From Virgibacillus_O sediminis (GTDB lineage: Bacteria > Bacillota > Bacilli > Bacillales > Amphibacillaceae), in the NCBI RefSeq assembly GCF_042643265.1, contig NZ_JBHRRZ010000035.1, positions 1 to 64,000 of the forward strand: DNA of 64,000 nucleotides. Direction: 5' to 3'. Of the stretch, positions 56,809 through 64,000 are shown in pieces. Numbering within the stretch: the first letter of the stretch is position 1; each line of letters opens with the position of its first letter. The position numbers were made by a program, and so were the translations under genes. Under the pieces are notes generated by a model that searched no databases, had not been told where the DNA came from, and saw nothing but the letters and a program-made list of their open reading frames with translations.

Positions 56809-58206
56809 TTACGCGATATAATCTTCTTTTTCTATATCGTCCGTATCGTTTTTGATATAATATTTTCCTTTTGTATAGATGGCCAGTGCGACAGTGAGAA
56901 CTGCTGCTAGAAGGGCGGCGAAGAAGGCTGCCGTACTCTGCAGGAATTCTCCCATGAATCCGATGGCAGCGATCGTTCCCAAGCCGCTTGCAATCAGCAA
57001 GGACGCGACACCTACCGGGTTCCATTTGTACAGATTGTCTTGTCTGGCCTCATAATACCTTGGCCCGATCTTCAGGATTTTCTTCACGATTACCGCGTCA
57101 GCCACTAAGATGGCTGCCCATGTCATCAGGAAGACCCCCTGGAAGGTCATGACCAGTTCCAGATGATTGACGATTCCTCCGAGCATGAGAATCATCGCAG
57201 TGACACCGGTAATGACGACCCAGAAACGTCGGCCGGGCACGAATTTGAAGACATTCTCAAAGAACGTCGACAGTGAAAGAGATCCACTGTAAATATTCGT
57301 AATGTTGATCCGGATTTGGGTGAGCATCGTAAACAGCGCTCCCCAAACACCAAGAAGCAGCACGATATATACGCCTGGATTCGGTTCGCCCAGACGGACA
57401 CCAAACCAGATGCCGAGTCCGCCCATGACACCGAAACAGAAGATCTGCGGAATAAATCCAATAGCGAAGATACCGATTTTCGTATCTTTCGGCTTCAAGA
57501 AACGGGCATAGTCAGAGGCAAGCAATGGGGTAAGCCCCATGATTCCGTGCTGCATGCCGATACAAAGCAGCAATGCGGTTCCGCCTACCTGGACTCCTTC
57601 CGGCATATATGACCAGAAGCTTCCTTCATATACAGATGGTGTTGTTGCTGCCATGGCGATCGCTGCGATCAGAAAGACAAAAAAGAGGGGTAATGACCAT
57701 TTTTGCAGCTTATCCAATTGTTTGATTCCAAACCAGTTCAGCGGAATGACGAGCGTACCGAATATGACGATCAGCACCCATTCCGGGATGGCCGGGAGAA
57801 ACTCATGGACGGCTGCGACCAGGATCAATCCTTCCAGTGCACAGTACATGATAAAATTTGTGGCATAAATAAACGAGGTCAGCGATGCACCGATATAGCC
57901 GAATCCTCCACCCCTGGACAATAGATTGACGTTCATCCCCGATTTGGCGGAGAGGTACGCAATGAATGTCCCTAGGATACCGGCGACGATAATCGCATAA
58001 ACTGCGGAGATAATTGCGTTGATTGCTCCAAATTGAAGTGCCATGACACTCCCCATTTGGAAGTAGAAAATTGCGGTGGCAATCCCAAACGTAATATTGG
58101 TAATGCTCAACCATCCCATATTCCTTTTGTTGCGTGGTACTCTGTCTAATGAATAATCGTCTCCGGTATTTGTCCCTGTATGTTGATTTTCTTGTACAGG
58201 AGCCAT
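56809..58206 (-). CDS. NCS1 family nucleobase/allantoin-type permease
   Basis: 465-aa membrane protein with twelve helices. Family marks are DYSLDRVPRNKRNMGWLSI at the start, FAYLSAKSGMNVNLLSRGGG-like (here AYLSAKSGMNVNLLSRGG), TLVIPLNWFGIKQLDKLQKW and YEARQDNLYKWNPVG. It imports purines, pyrimidines or allantoin with Na+ or H+. The substrate is not fixed. AAGGGAAG precedes the ATG at 58206. Possible links are the guanine deaminase at 30.7 kb and the M20 hydrolase at 21.3 kb. Confidence 0.85.
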   Translation of the reverse strand: MAPVQENQHTGTNTGDDYSLDRVPRNKRNMGWLSITNITFGIATAIFYFQMGSVMALQFGAINAIISAVYAIIVAGILGTFIAYLSAKSGMNVNLLSRGGGFGYIGASLTSFIYATNFIMYCALEGLILVAAVHEFLPAIPEWVLIVIFGTLVIPLNWFGIKQLDKLQKWSLPLFFVFLIAAIAMAATTPSVYEGSFWSYMPEGVQVGGTALLLCIGMQHGIMGLTPLLASDYARFLKPKDTKIGIFAIGFIPQIFCFGVMGGLGIWFGVRLGEPNPGVYIVLLLGVWGALFTMLTQIRINITNIYSGSLSLSTFFENVFKFVPGRRFWVVITGVTAMILMLGGIVNHLELVMTFQGVFLMTWAAILVADAVIVKKILKIGPRYYEARQDNLYKWNPVGVASLLIASGLGTIAAIGFMGEFLQSTAAFFAALLAAVLTVALAIYTKGKYYIKNDTDDIEKEDYIA

Positions 58207-58389
58207 AATTATCAACTTCCCTTCCCTAGATGTATTTAGATGTCTGGATTAGTGCAACGTTTATAAACATAACAATTTAGGCAAATTCCTTCAACCGCGG
58301 TAATTCACCATTAAACGTCATATAATTGCCAATAATACGTTATACCATCAATATACTGCGTTTATCATACAGATAGCATGCCCTTTCTC

Positions 58390-58403
58390 CGTGGAAAGCG
58401 CTT
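58390..58403 (+). promoter_or_regulatory. cre-like palindrome upstream of spo0M/NCS1
   Basis: GGAAAGCGCTTTAT has the core AAAGCGCTTT palindrome of a cre but mismatches at both ends. It lies about 185 bp upstream of the NCS1 gene and 115 bp upstream of spo0M. Low confidence. Confidence 0.3.
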
Positions 58404-58519
58404 TATCTCAAGCTGTCCCTGACTTGCACGTCCTATAAAAACCCAGAAAAAACACCAGCAATATATTAACCCTATTTCCATCGAAACCATATATAATGGT
58501 AAATATAGGGGGTAATAGT

Positions 58520-59278
58520 ATGTTTAAGAAAATTTTGGCCAGTGTGGGAATCGGCAATGCGAAAGTGGATACGCAGCTGGAGAGCAAAGAGCTTGTACCC
58601 GGCGGCCCTGTCCGCGGGAAGGTGATCGTGCAAGGCGGAAAGGCTCCCCAGCATGTGGAAAAAGTCCAGCTGTTTTTGATGACAGAGGTGACACAGGAAA
58701 AGGATGGCCGCAAATACTATGAAGATATGGTTCTGGATTTCTTTGTCCTCGGCAACTCCTTCACTATTCAAGAGGGGGAATGGAAAGAAATGGACTTTCA
58801 CTTTACCCTGCCCTTACATACACCGCCGACAATCGGGCGGACGAAGGTATGGATCCAGACAGGCATGGATGTTCCAAATGCCATTGACCCGACGGATCGG
58901 GATTTTATAAACATCAGCCCGCATCCATATATGGACACCGTTCTCCAGTCGTTGACGAATGAGTTGGGATTCGGCCTGAAGCAAGTGGATATGGAGTACT
59001 CCAGAAGATACCGTTATGTCCAGGAGTTTGAATTTCTGCCGAGCGGCGACTTTCGAAGAGATTTGGATGAACTGGAAGCCATGTTCTCGATCAAGCAGGA
59101 TGGCGTAGAATTGCTGTTGCAGATCGACCGGCGTGCCAAAGGGCTTGGCGGATTATTTGCGGAAGCACTGGACATCGACGAAAAGTTTGTAAACGTGGAA
59201 TTCACCAGCAAGGAAATCGAACAGGGTTCTTCCTATATCGCAGAAAAACTGCGCCAAATTATTGCCGAGCATAGCTAA
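58520..59278 (+). CDS. spo0M: Sporulation-control protein Spo0M
   Basis: 252-aa arrestin-like protein. It starts MFKKILASVGIGNAKVDT and has VPGGPVRGKVIVQGG and HFTLPLHTPPTIGRTKVW, typical of Spo0M. In B. subtilis it affects early sporulation and cell morphology. GGGGGT lies 6 nt before the ATG at 58520. Monocistronic; hairpin CTGTTTT-GAGC-AAAACAG (59294-59311) then TTTTT ends it. Confidence 0.93.
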   Translation: MFKKILASVGIGNAKVDTQLESKELVPGGPVRGKVIVQGGKAPQHVEKVQLFLMTEVTQEKDGRKYYEDMVLDFFVLGNSFTIQEGEWKEMDFHFTLPLHTPPTIGRTKVWIQTGMDVPNAIDPTDRDFINISPHPYMDTVLQSLTNELGFGLKQVDMEYSRRYRYVQEFEFLPSGDFRRDLDELEAMFSIKQDGVELLLQIDRRAKGLGGLFAEALDIDEKFVNVEFTSKEIEQGSSYIAEKLRQIIAEHS

Positions 59279-59293
59279 TGGAAGAATCGACGT

Positions 59294-59320
59294 CTGTTTT
59301 GAGCAAAACAGGCATTTTTC
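59294..59320 (+). terminator. Terminator of spo0M
   Basis: CTGTTTT / AAAACAG with a GAGC loop, followed by GCATTTTTC. Confidence 0.75.
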
Positions 59321-59383
59321 TTCCATACTAAAACGAAAGACTTGCGGTCATACTAACAGAAATAACAGCTAAAGGAGTACGGT

Positions 59384-60115
59384 ATGATCTACCAAGCAAA
59401 ACAAGGGCAAGTCAATTACGGTTTTACGATTGGAATTTTGATGCTGGATACGAATGTTCCAAGGATCCCGGGGGATGTTGGCAATGCCACCACCTACCCC
59501 TATCCTGTCATCTACCGCACCTTGAAAAATGTTACGGCCAAGCGAATTGCCGTTAAAGATGATACGATTCTGCCGGAAATCATGGAAAAGGGGCGGGAGC
59601 TTGTGCAAAATGGCGCAAAAGCGATCACGGCAGACTGCGGCTTTCTGCAGTTTTACCAGAGGGAACTGCGGGATGCTTTGAACGTGCCCGTATTTTTATC
59701 CAGTCTGCTGCAGCTGCCATTTCTCTTCCTGATGTTGGACAAATCGGAGGATATCGGCATCATTACCGCAGATTCCACCCTCCTTGATCGGAACCTGCTG
59801 TCTAAAATTGGCCTCGACGAGCCACATCGCGTGCAGATTGCAGGACTGCAGAATTCCTCTTACTTTTATGAGGCGTTTGTTGCGGAAAGTGGTACATTGA
59901 ATGAGGATGGAATCAGGCAGGAGGTGGTGGGCCTGGCAGTAAACATGGTGAAGGAGAACCCGCAGATCAAAGCGGTCTTGCTTGAATGCAGCTTCCTGCC
60001 GACCTACTCTAAAGCGGTTCAGGAGGCAGTCCAGCTTCCGGTTTTTGATTATAGGACGATGATTGATTATGTCCAACATTCCTATCGGCGAGGGAATATA
60101 AACGGTTTTCTTTAG
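59384..60115 (+). CDS. Asp/Glu racemase-family protein
   Basis: 243-aa protein of the Asp/Glu/hydantoin racemase superfamily. The two catalytic Cys are in ITADCGFLQF (~87) and LLECSFLPTY (~205), each in the right half. Ends PVFDYRTMIDYV. It is not MurI by sequence; substrates of this branch are poorly known. AAAGGAG precedes the ATG. Monocistronic. Confidence 0.8.
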   Translation: MIYQAKQGQVNYGFTIGILMLDTNVPRIPGDVGNATTYPYPVIYRTLKNVTAKRIAVKDDTILPEIMEKGRELVQNGAKAITADCGFLQFYQRELRDALNVPVFLSSLLQLPFLFLMLDKSEDIGIITADSTLLDRNLLSKIGLDEPHRVQIAGLQNSSYFYEAFVAESGTLNEDGIRQEVVGLAVNMVKENPQIKAVLLECSFLPTYSKAVQEAVQLPVFDYRTMIDYVQHSYRRGNINGFL

Positions 60116-60174
60116 AATCCGCAGCCTGTGGATCAAAATGGAGAGGCTGAAGTTCGGCAGACAGGTACCTGCAG

Positions 60175-60203
60175 TTTTCATCTCCGGCCATTTTGGGTAT
60201 AAT
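60175..60203 (+). promoter_or_regulatory. Promoter of the antisense RNA
   Basis: TTTTCA (60175-60180), 17 bp, TATAAT (60198-60203). Perfect -10, fair -35. Predicted start near 60210. Confidence 0.6.
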
Positions 60204-60209
60204 GAAAGT

Positions 60210-60352
60210 AGACTCGAGCATAAGATAAAAAAAGGCCGTTAGTGCAGACACACTAACAGCCGTGTACAACAGCCCTTCAAGGGGGCGACACACAATAAGA
60301 GCGGCATAACCACCCTAATCGCTTGCCAGGCTTATAGGGTGGTTATTTTTTA
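60210..60352 (+). ncRNA. Antisense RNA antitoxin (RatA-like)
   Basis: Predicted RNA of about 143 nt from the promoter at 60175-60203 to the terminator ATAACCACCCTA / TAGGGTGGTTAT (60306-60317 and 60335-60346) followed by TTTTT. It would cover the 3' untranslated region and the stop codon of the toxin mRNA on the other strand. Confidence 0.65.
60224..60262 (-). terminator. Terminator of the toxin mRNA
   Basis: GGCTGTTAGTG / CACTAACGGCC (one mismatch pair), followed on the minus strand by TTTTTTTATC. Confidence 0.8.
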
Positions 60353-60423
60353 TGATTCGATTGAATCGCAACGATCAACGTTCCAAAGGAAATCATCAAC
60401 ACTAGCGATTCAAATACCGTCAA
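60343..60423 (-). CDS. Holin-like type I toxin peptide, 26 aa
   Basis: 26-aa peptide MTVFESLVLMISFGTLIVAI plus QSNHKK: one membrane helix and a basic tail. It matches the putative holin-like toxin family (Hol_Tox; TxpA-like). It starts at TTG 60423 behind AGGGGGTGAT. The stretch CTTCC-CGACA-GGAAG just before can fold over the site, as in other type I toxins. An antisense RNA covers the 3' end. Such peptides damage the membrane when not repressed. Confidence 0.8.
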   Translation of the reverse strand: MTVFESLVLMISFGTLIVAIQSNHKK

Positions 60424-60547
60424 AAGGCATCACCCCCTTCCTGTCGGGAAGTCGGGGAGTGAGCCACCACCCATGAAAGCCTTATTGTACATAGATATTG
60501 TATCAAATTTCTACCGGCAAAAACAGAACATATTTTCCTATAGGGAG

Positions 60548-60697
60548 TTATCTGTTCGAATTTGTATTTTTAACCCGGTTCAATAGCCTTCTTTTGGCCA
60601 GTTCCATCTCCAGATACCTGATGAAGTCATCTGCAAGTTGCATGGTGGTTGCTTTTTTATATGCTTCCATGAGCAGCCCGTCCGATAAGTGTTTCAT
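60548..60697 (-). CDS. sda: Sporulation checkpoint inhibitor Sda
   Basis: 49-aa protein MKHLSDGLLMEAYKKATTMQ then LADDFIRYLEMELAKRRLLN and a short tail. It lines up with B. subtilis Sda (MRKLSDELLIESY...ATEMNL), a helical hairpin that blocks the sporulation kinase KinA after replication trouble. GGGAG lies 6 nt before the ATG. DnaA boxes, present before B. subtilis sda, were not seen in the 60 bp upstream. It is followed by the toxin region and preceded by repeat copy C. Confidence 0.9.
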   Translation of the reverse strand: MKHLSDGLLMEAYKKATTMQLADDFIRYLEMELAKRRLLNRVKNTNSNR

Positions 60698-60771
60698 GAT
60701 TGGCTCCCTTCACGGTCAATTAGTGTGTGTTCATTGAATCTGCCAGAAATCTTGTATAGTTGGGATAGCCG

Positions 60772-60890
60772 CTTCGGAAATATGCTTCGCTTTCCGCGGG
60801 TGGCTGGTGAGCCATCTTGTGCTTCGCACTGCGGGTCTCGCCTAGGCCTTTCCTCCCGCTGGAGTCTACGCATATTTCCTACGCTGAATT
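60772..60890 (-). repeat. Dispersed repeat, copy C (complete, inverted)
   Basis: Reverse complement of copy B: on the minus strand it reads CGTAGACTCCAGCGGGAGG, AAAGGCCTAGGCGAGACC, GCAGTGCGAAGCACAAG and CTCACCAGCCACCCGCGG, AAAGCGAAGCATATTTCCG. It lies between the end of sbcC and sda. The rest of 60698-61017 has no gene. Confidence 0.88.
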
Positions 60891-61017
60891 GGTGCATCAT
60901 TCGTTTTTCCACTAAAGCAATTTGGTTATGTCGCCGGACTTCTGTTCCAAGGAAGGGATAGAGCTCTGGCTTATAAGTAACCAATTTATCGGTTTAGCTA
61001 TATCAACACATCTGGCA

Positions 61018-64000
61018 CTACTTCAACACAAACTTCGTCTCACTGAATCCTTCCTTCGTTTTGTCCACTTGCAGCACGGCTGGGAAGATGGATTTCAGCT
61101 CCTGGACGTGAGAGATGACGCCGATCATGCGTCCGGACTGCTGGAGATCGACAAGGGCATCGATTGCCTTGTTGAGTGCTTCCTCGTCCAAAGTGCCGAA
61201 ACCTTCGTCGATGAACATCGTTTCCATGGAGATATTGCCCTGGAAGCTTTGGATGACATCGGACATGCCGAGCGCGAGGCAGAGAGATGCATTGAACTTC
61301 TCGCCGCCGGATAGGGTTTTGACGTCCCTCGTCTGTCCTGTGTAGGCATCATAGACATCGAGGGCGAGCCCGCTCTGGCGGCCGTTCGCTTCCTGGCGGT
61401 CGCTGCGGCTGAGGAAGAATTGCCCGTTGGACAGGCGGTTAAGCCGGTGGTTGGCGGCATCGATAATTTGTTCGAGATACTCCATCTGCAGATAGCGCTC
61501 GAATGAGATTTTGCGGGGGTTCTGCCCGCGGATCATGTCATGCAGATCTGTGATGGTGCCGAGTTTTTTCTCCGCTTGCCGCACCTGTTCGCCTGCTTCC
61601 ATCAGCTTCTCCTTGATGGAAGTTGCTTCTTTATGATGCTCCAACGACTGATTCCATGTTTTCCATGCCACTTCATAGGCCTGTTTCAGGCTCTCCAGTT
61701 GCTCCTTCATATCTGTCAGGTCAACGCGCGACTTGTCTTTCAAGCTCTCTTTGAGTTCATTAACCTGCTGCTCCAGTGTCGTGCGATTCTGCTTGAACTG
61801 CTCAATATCCTTGGACAGCTGTTCCCGTTCAGCGGTGGAAAGCTTCGCCTGTTGGTATGCCTCTACTGCTTCGAAGCCGACCCGTTTCAGCTCATCCTCA
61901 AACTGTGAGACTGCTTGAATGCGTTTTTCTTCTGCTTCCTTGGCCTGACGCTTTGCATGCTCCAGGTTGGAGGCAGCTTTGGTCTGCTGTTCTTTAGCCT
62001 GCTGCAGTTCGGTCTGTACACGCTCCCAGGCCTGTTCCATCTCTGTCTTCGCTTTTTCCGTTTCCGCTAATTTCTTTTCTAGGACGGACAAGGTGCGGAT
62101 TTCTTCCGGAATTTTCTGCAGCCGGTCCTTATATACCGCCTTTTCCGTCTGATAGGCAGTCGAGGCTTCATGATAAGCTTTGGTCAAGCTCTCCTCCTGC
62201 TCCTCGAGCTTGCGCACCGCCTCATTGAGCTTTTCTTGCGCTTCTTTTAGCTGGCCGAGCTGTTTTTGCTGTTCCTGAAGGGCGTTCACTTCCTGTCCAA
62301 GCTGCTTGCCGTCTGCTTTCAACTGCTGATAGACAGCATAGGCGTCGTTCTTTTCCACCCCATAAGCCGAGGCTTCTTTGGCCTGTTCCTCCATCTGCCG
62401 TTCATTCGCCTTCAAGGAGGCGGCGGCATCCCGGTACATGCGCTCTGTTTCGTCGAGCTGTTTGCGGCGCTGTTCCAGTTCTTCTTTGGAGACATCCCCG
62501 TCTGCTGCTGTGGCTTTTGCCGGATGGTCGATGCTGCCGCAGACTGGGCAGGCTTCCCCATCATGGAGGTGCCCGGCGAGAATGCTTGCCTGGTCTTCCA
62601 GCCAGCGGTTTTCCAGTTCCTTATAGGCTTTATTCGCCTGTTCATAGACCGCCTGTTTCTGCTCCATGTCCTTTTGGAGTCCCTGATGTTCCTGCCCGGT
62701 TTTCAGCAGCGCCTGGACGACACGGACTTTCTCCCTCATTTGACTGAGGGTCTCCTGCTTATTCGACAGCTCGCCCACCGCCCGGTCCAATTTTCCGATC
62801 TGCTCTTGTTGCTTGTCCGCCTGCCGCCTTTTCTCCTGTTTATCCTTATGCAGGCGTTTCAGGTTTTCTTCATGCTTGGCGGCTGTTTTCCGCAAATTCT
62901 CTATTGTTTGTTTCCGGTCATCAATCTCCTTGACCACTGGCATGAACTCCTGCAGCTGGTCGAGATTCTTCCGTAATGCTTCCCGGTCCTTTTCCTTCGC
63001 CTCTTCTTCTCGATAGCGGCCTTCCGCCTTTTCCAGTGCTTCTGCCGCTGTCTTTTGCGCTGTTTCTGCGTTGGCGAGAGTGCTTATCTTTTCCTTTTCT
63101 TCCTGACGGCGTTCTTCTGCCTGCTTTTCATATGGCGAGATGCCTTCTGCCCGCTCCGCTTCGGCCAACTGCCTTTCTTTCCCTTTATAAAATGGCAGCT
63201 GTTCATTCAGCTCGTGCAGCTGGTTGGTTTTCCGCTCGAGATTTTCAAAGCTTTCATTCAAGGCCTTGGCCTGATGGAACTCATTCTGTTTCTGATCATG
63301 CTGCTGATACGCTTTTTCATAGGTTGCCTTATCGGTCTCCATCCGTTTTTCGTAATGGAAAACTTCCGCATCCAGCCCCTCGATCAGCTGATTTTCATTG
63401 TAATGCTCTCCCGCCAGCAGCTGAAACAGCTGGGAATCCTCCCGCTTTGGCAATGCCGCCTGTACCCGGCTCACATACTGCTGGCGCTGCTGGTCTGCCT
63501 GCTGATAGACTTTCTCGGCTGCCGCTTTTTTCTCGCGCAGGCCCTCGCCGATTTTCTTGTACGGCTCTGTCTTGAACAACCGGCGGAGAATCTCTTCCTT
63601 ATTCTCTGTCTGAGAGGTGAGCAGCTTACGAAATTCCCCTTGCGGAAGCATGACAATCTGGCGAAATTGCTCCTTGGTAAGCCCGATCAGCGCCTCGATC
63701 TTTCTATCAATCTCCGAGACGATCTGCCTGTCCACACATGGCTTTTCCCCGTCCGGCAGCTTCTCATAGAATTCGTATTTTTCCCCGGTCTTGGATTTGT
63801 TGCCCTTCTTGACATGGCCGAGCTGCCGCAGTACGCGGTAGGTCCTGCCGCCCAGTTCAAATTCCAGCTCGACTGCTGTATGTATGGCATCCTCGGCAAA
63901 ATCACTGCGCATCATCATTGTCTGATCCCGGTCCTGGCCGCTCGCCGAACCATACAGGGCAAAGCAGATTCCGTCAAAAATCGTCGTCTTGCCGGCACCG
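61018..64000 (-). CDS. sbcC: SbcC nuclease subunit, 5' end beyond the window
   Basis: About 994 residues seen, N-terminus cut at 64000. The visible part begins at the Walker A loop GAGKTTIFDGICFALYGSA. It has the zinc hook CPVC in GEACPVCGSIDHPAKA between long coiled coils, the ABC signature LSGGEKFNASLCLALG and Walker B METMFIDEGFGTLDEEAL. With SbcD it forms the SMC-like nuclease that opens hairpins and DNA-end blocks. The partner gene should lie just beyond the window edge. Glu/Lys-rich coiled coil dominates the middle. Confidence 0.95.
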   Translation of the reverse strand, partial: GAGKTTIFDGICFALYGSASGQDRDQTMMMRSDFAEDAIHTAVELEFELGGRTYRVLRQLGHVKKGNKSKTGEKYEFYEKLPDGEKPCVDRQIVSEIDRKIEALIGLTKEQFRQIVMLPQGEFRKLLTSQTENKEEILRRLFKTEPYKKIGEGLREKKAAAEKVYQQADQQRQQYVSRVQAALPKREDSQLFQLLAGEHYNENQLIEGLDAEVFHYEKRMETDKATYEKAYQQHDQKQNEFHQAKALNESFENLERKTNQLHELNEQLPFYKGKERQLAEAERAEGISPYEKQAEERRQEEKEKISTLANAETAQKTAAEALEKAEGRYREEEAKEKDREALRKNLDQLQEFMPVVKEIDDRKQTIENLRKTAAKHEENLKRLHKDKQEKRRQADKQQEQIGKLDRAVGELSNKQETLSQMREKVRVVQALLKTGQEHQGLQKDMEQKQAVYEQANKAYKELENRWLEDQASILAGHLHDGEACPVCGSIDHPAKATAADGDVSKEELEQRRKQLDETERMYRDAAASLKANERQMEEQAKEASAYGVEKNDAYAVYQQLKADGKQLGQEVNALQEQQKQLGQLKEAQEKLNEAVRKLEEQEESLTKAYHEASTAYQTEKAVYKDRLQKIPEEIRTLSVLEKKLAETEKAKTEMEQAWERVQTELQQAKEQQTKAASNLEHAKRQAKEAEEKRIQAVSQFEDELKRVGFEAVEAYQQAKLSTAEREQLSKDIEQFKQNRTTLEQQVNELKESLKDKSRVDLTDMKEQLESLKQAYEVAWKTWNQSLEHHKEATSIKEKLMEAGEQVRQAEKKLGTITDLHDMIRGQNPRKISFERYLQMEYLEQIIDAANHRLNRLSNGQFFLSRSDRQEANGRQSGLALDVYDAYTGQTRDVKTLSGGEKFNASLCLALGMSDVIQSFQGNISMETMFIDEGFGTLDEEALNKAIDALVDLQQSGRMIGVISHVQELKSIFPAVLQVDKTKEGFSETKFVLK

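Noticed and set aside
60498..60737. Plus-strand frame opposite sda
   Set aside because: The minus-strand reading is a clear Sda with a ribosome site; the plus frame is its shadow.
44933..60890. Insertion sequence as the source of the dispersed repeat
   Set aside because: No transposase frame and no clear terminal inverted repeats or target duplications were found.

Overview
The window looks like a chromosomal segment of a Gram-positive, endospore-forming member of the Bacillaceae. Evidence for this is AGGAGG-type ribosome sites, a TPP riboswitch on a ykoFEDC-type operon, a yviE-fliW-csrA-hag flagellin module with sigma-D promoters, hxlR/hxlAB, spo0M, sda, cre-like (CcpA) sites, a Zur box, a BirA box and bidirectional rho-independent terminators. 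The sequence does not settle genus or species. No rRNA, tRNA, prophage, insertion sequence or CRISPR array was seen. About two thirds of the genes lie on the minus strand.

Layout. 0.2-7.1 kb holds an amidohydrolase with its transporter, a YjlB-type cupin, a YitT-type membrane protein, a secreted M14 peptidase and a CitM-type citrate carrier. 7.3-9.7 kb is the cognate CitS/CitT-like two-component system. 10.0-14.9 kb is a lower-GC block with NhaC antiporter, isoaspartyl dipeptidase IadA and a sigma-54 activator; a -24/-12 promoter lies in front of iadA. 15-19.4 kb has DUF4363 and YetF (frameshifted) proteins, a YkuI-like degenerate EAL protein, a decayed M14 peptidase and a YdjM-like protein. 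19.9-34 kb mixes transport and catabolic genes: AtoE, an M20 amidohydrolase, two FUSC proteins, a Zur-controlled ZnuA, an MFS/ornithine-cyclodeaminase operon facing an XRE-cupin regulator, secreted GDPD, guanine deaminase and a VOC protein. 35.4-39.1 kb is the TPP-riboswitch-controlled HMP/thiamine ECF operon. 39.2-43.6 kb is the flagellin island with three sigma-D promoters. 43.7-48.9 kb has a three-module DNA-binding protein, a secreted phosphatase/nuclease, a membrane-anchored RidA and the formaldehyde-fixing hxl genes. 49-52.8 kb is a biotin-regulated acyl-CoA operon (bioY, ligase, thiolase, two MaoC proteins). 53.2-56.6 kb is a 3-hydroxybutyrate cluster. 56.8-64 kb has an NCS1 permease, spo0M, an Asp/Glu racemase-like protein, a type I toxin-antitoxin candidate, sda and sbcC (cut by the window edge).

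The most unusual feature is non-coding. Intergenic arrays of a 9-bp core, GCCCGAGTG, recur at an almost exact 21-bp period (two DNA helical turns). They have 8, 7, 10 and 5 units near 9.8, 22.7, 26.2 and 52.9 kb, plus an eroded inverted copy near 30.6 kb. Unit flanks alternate, so the true unit is a ~42-bp dimer, and spacers are homogenised within each array but differ between arrays. I know of no named family for them. A separate dispersed ~115-bp repeat occurs three times (44.9, 53.1, 60.8 kb).
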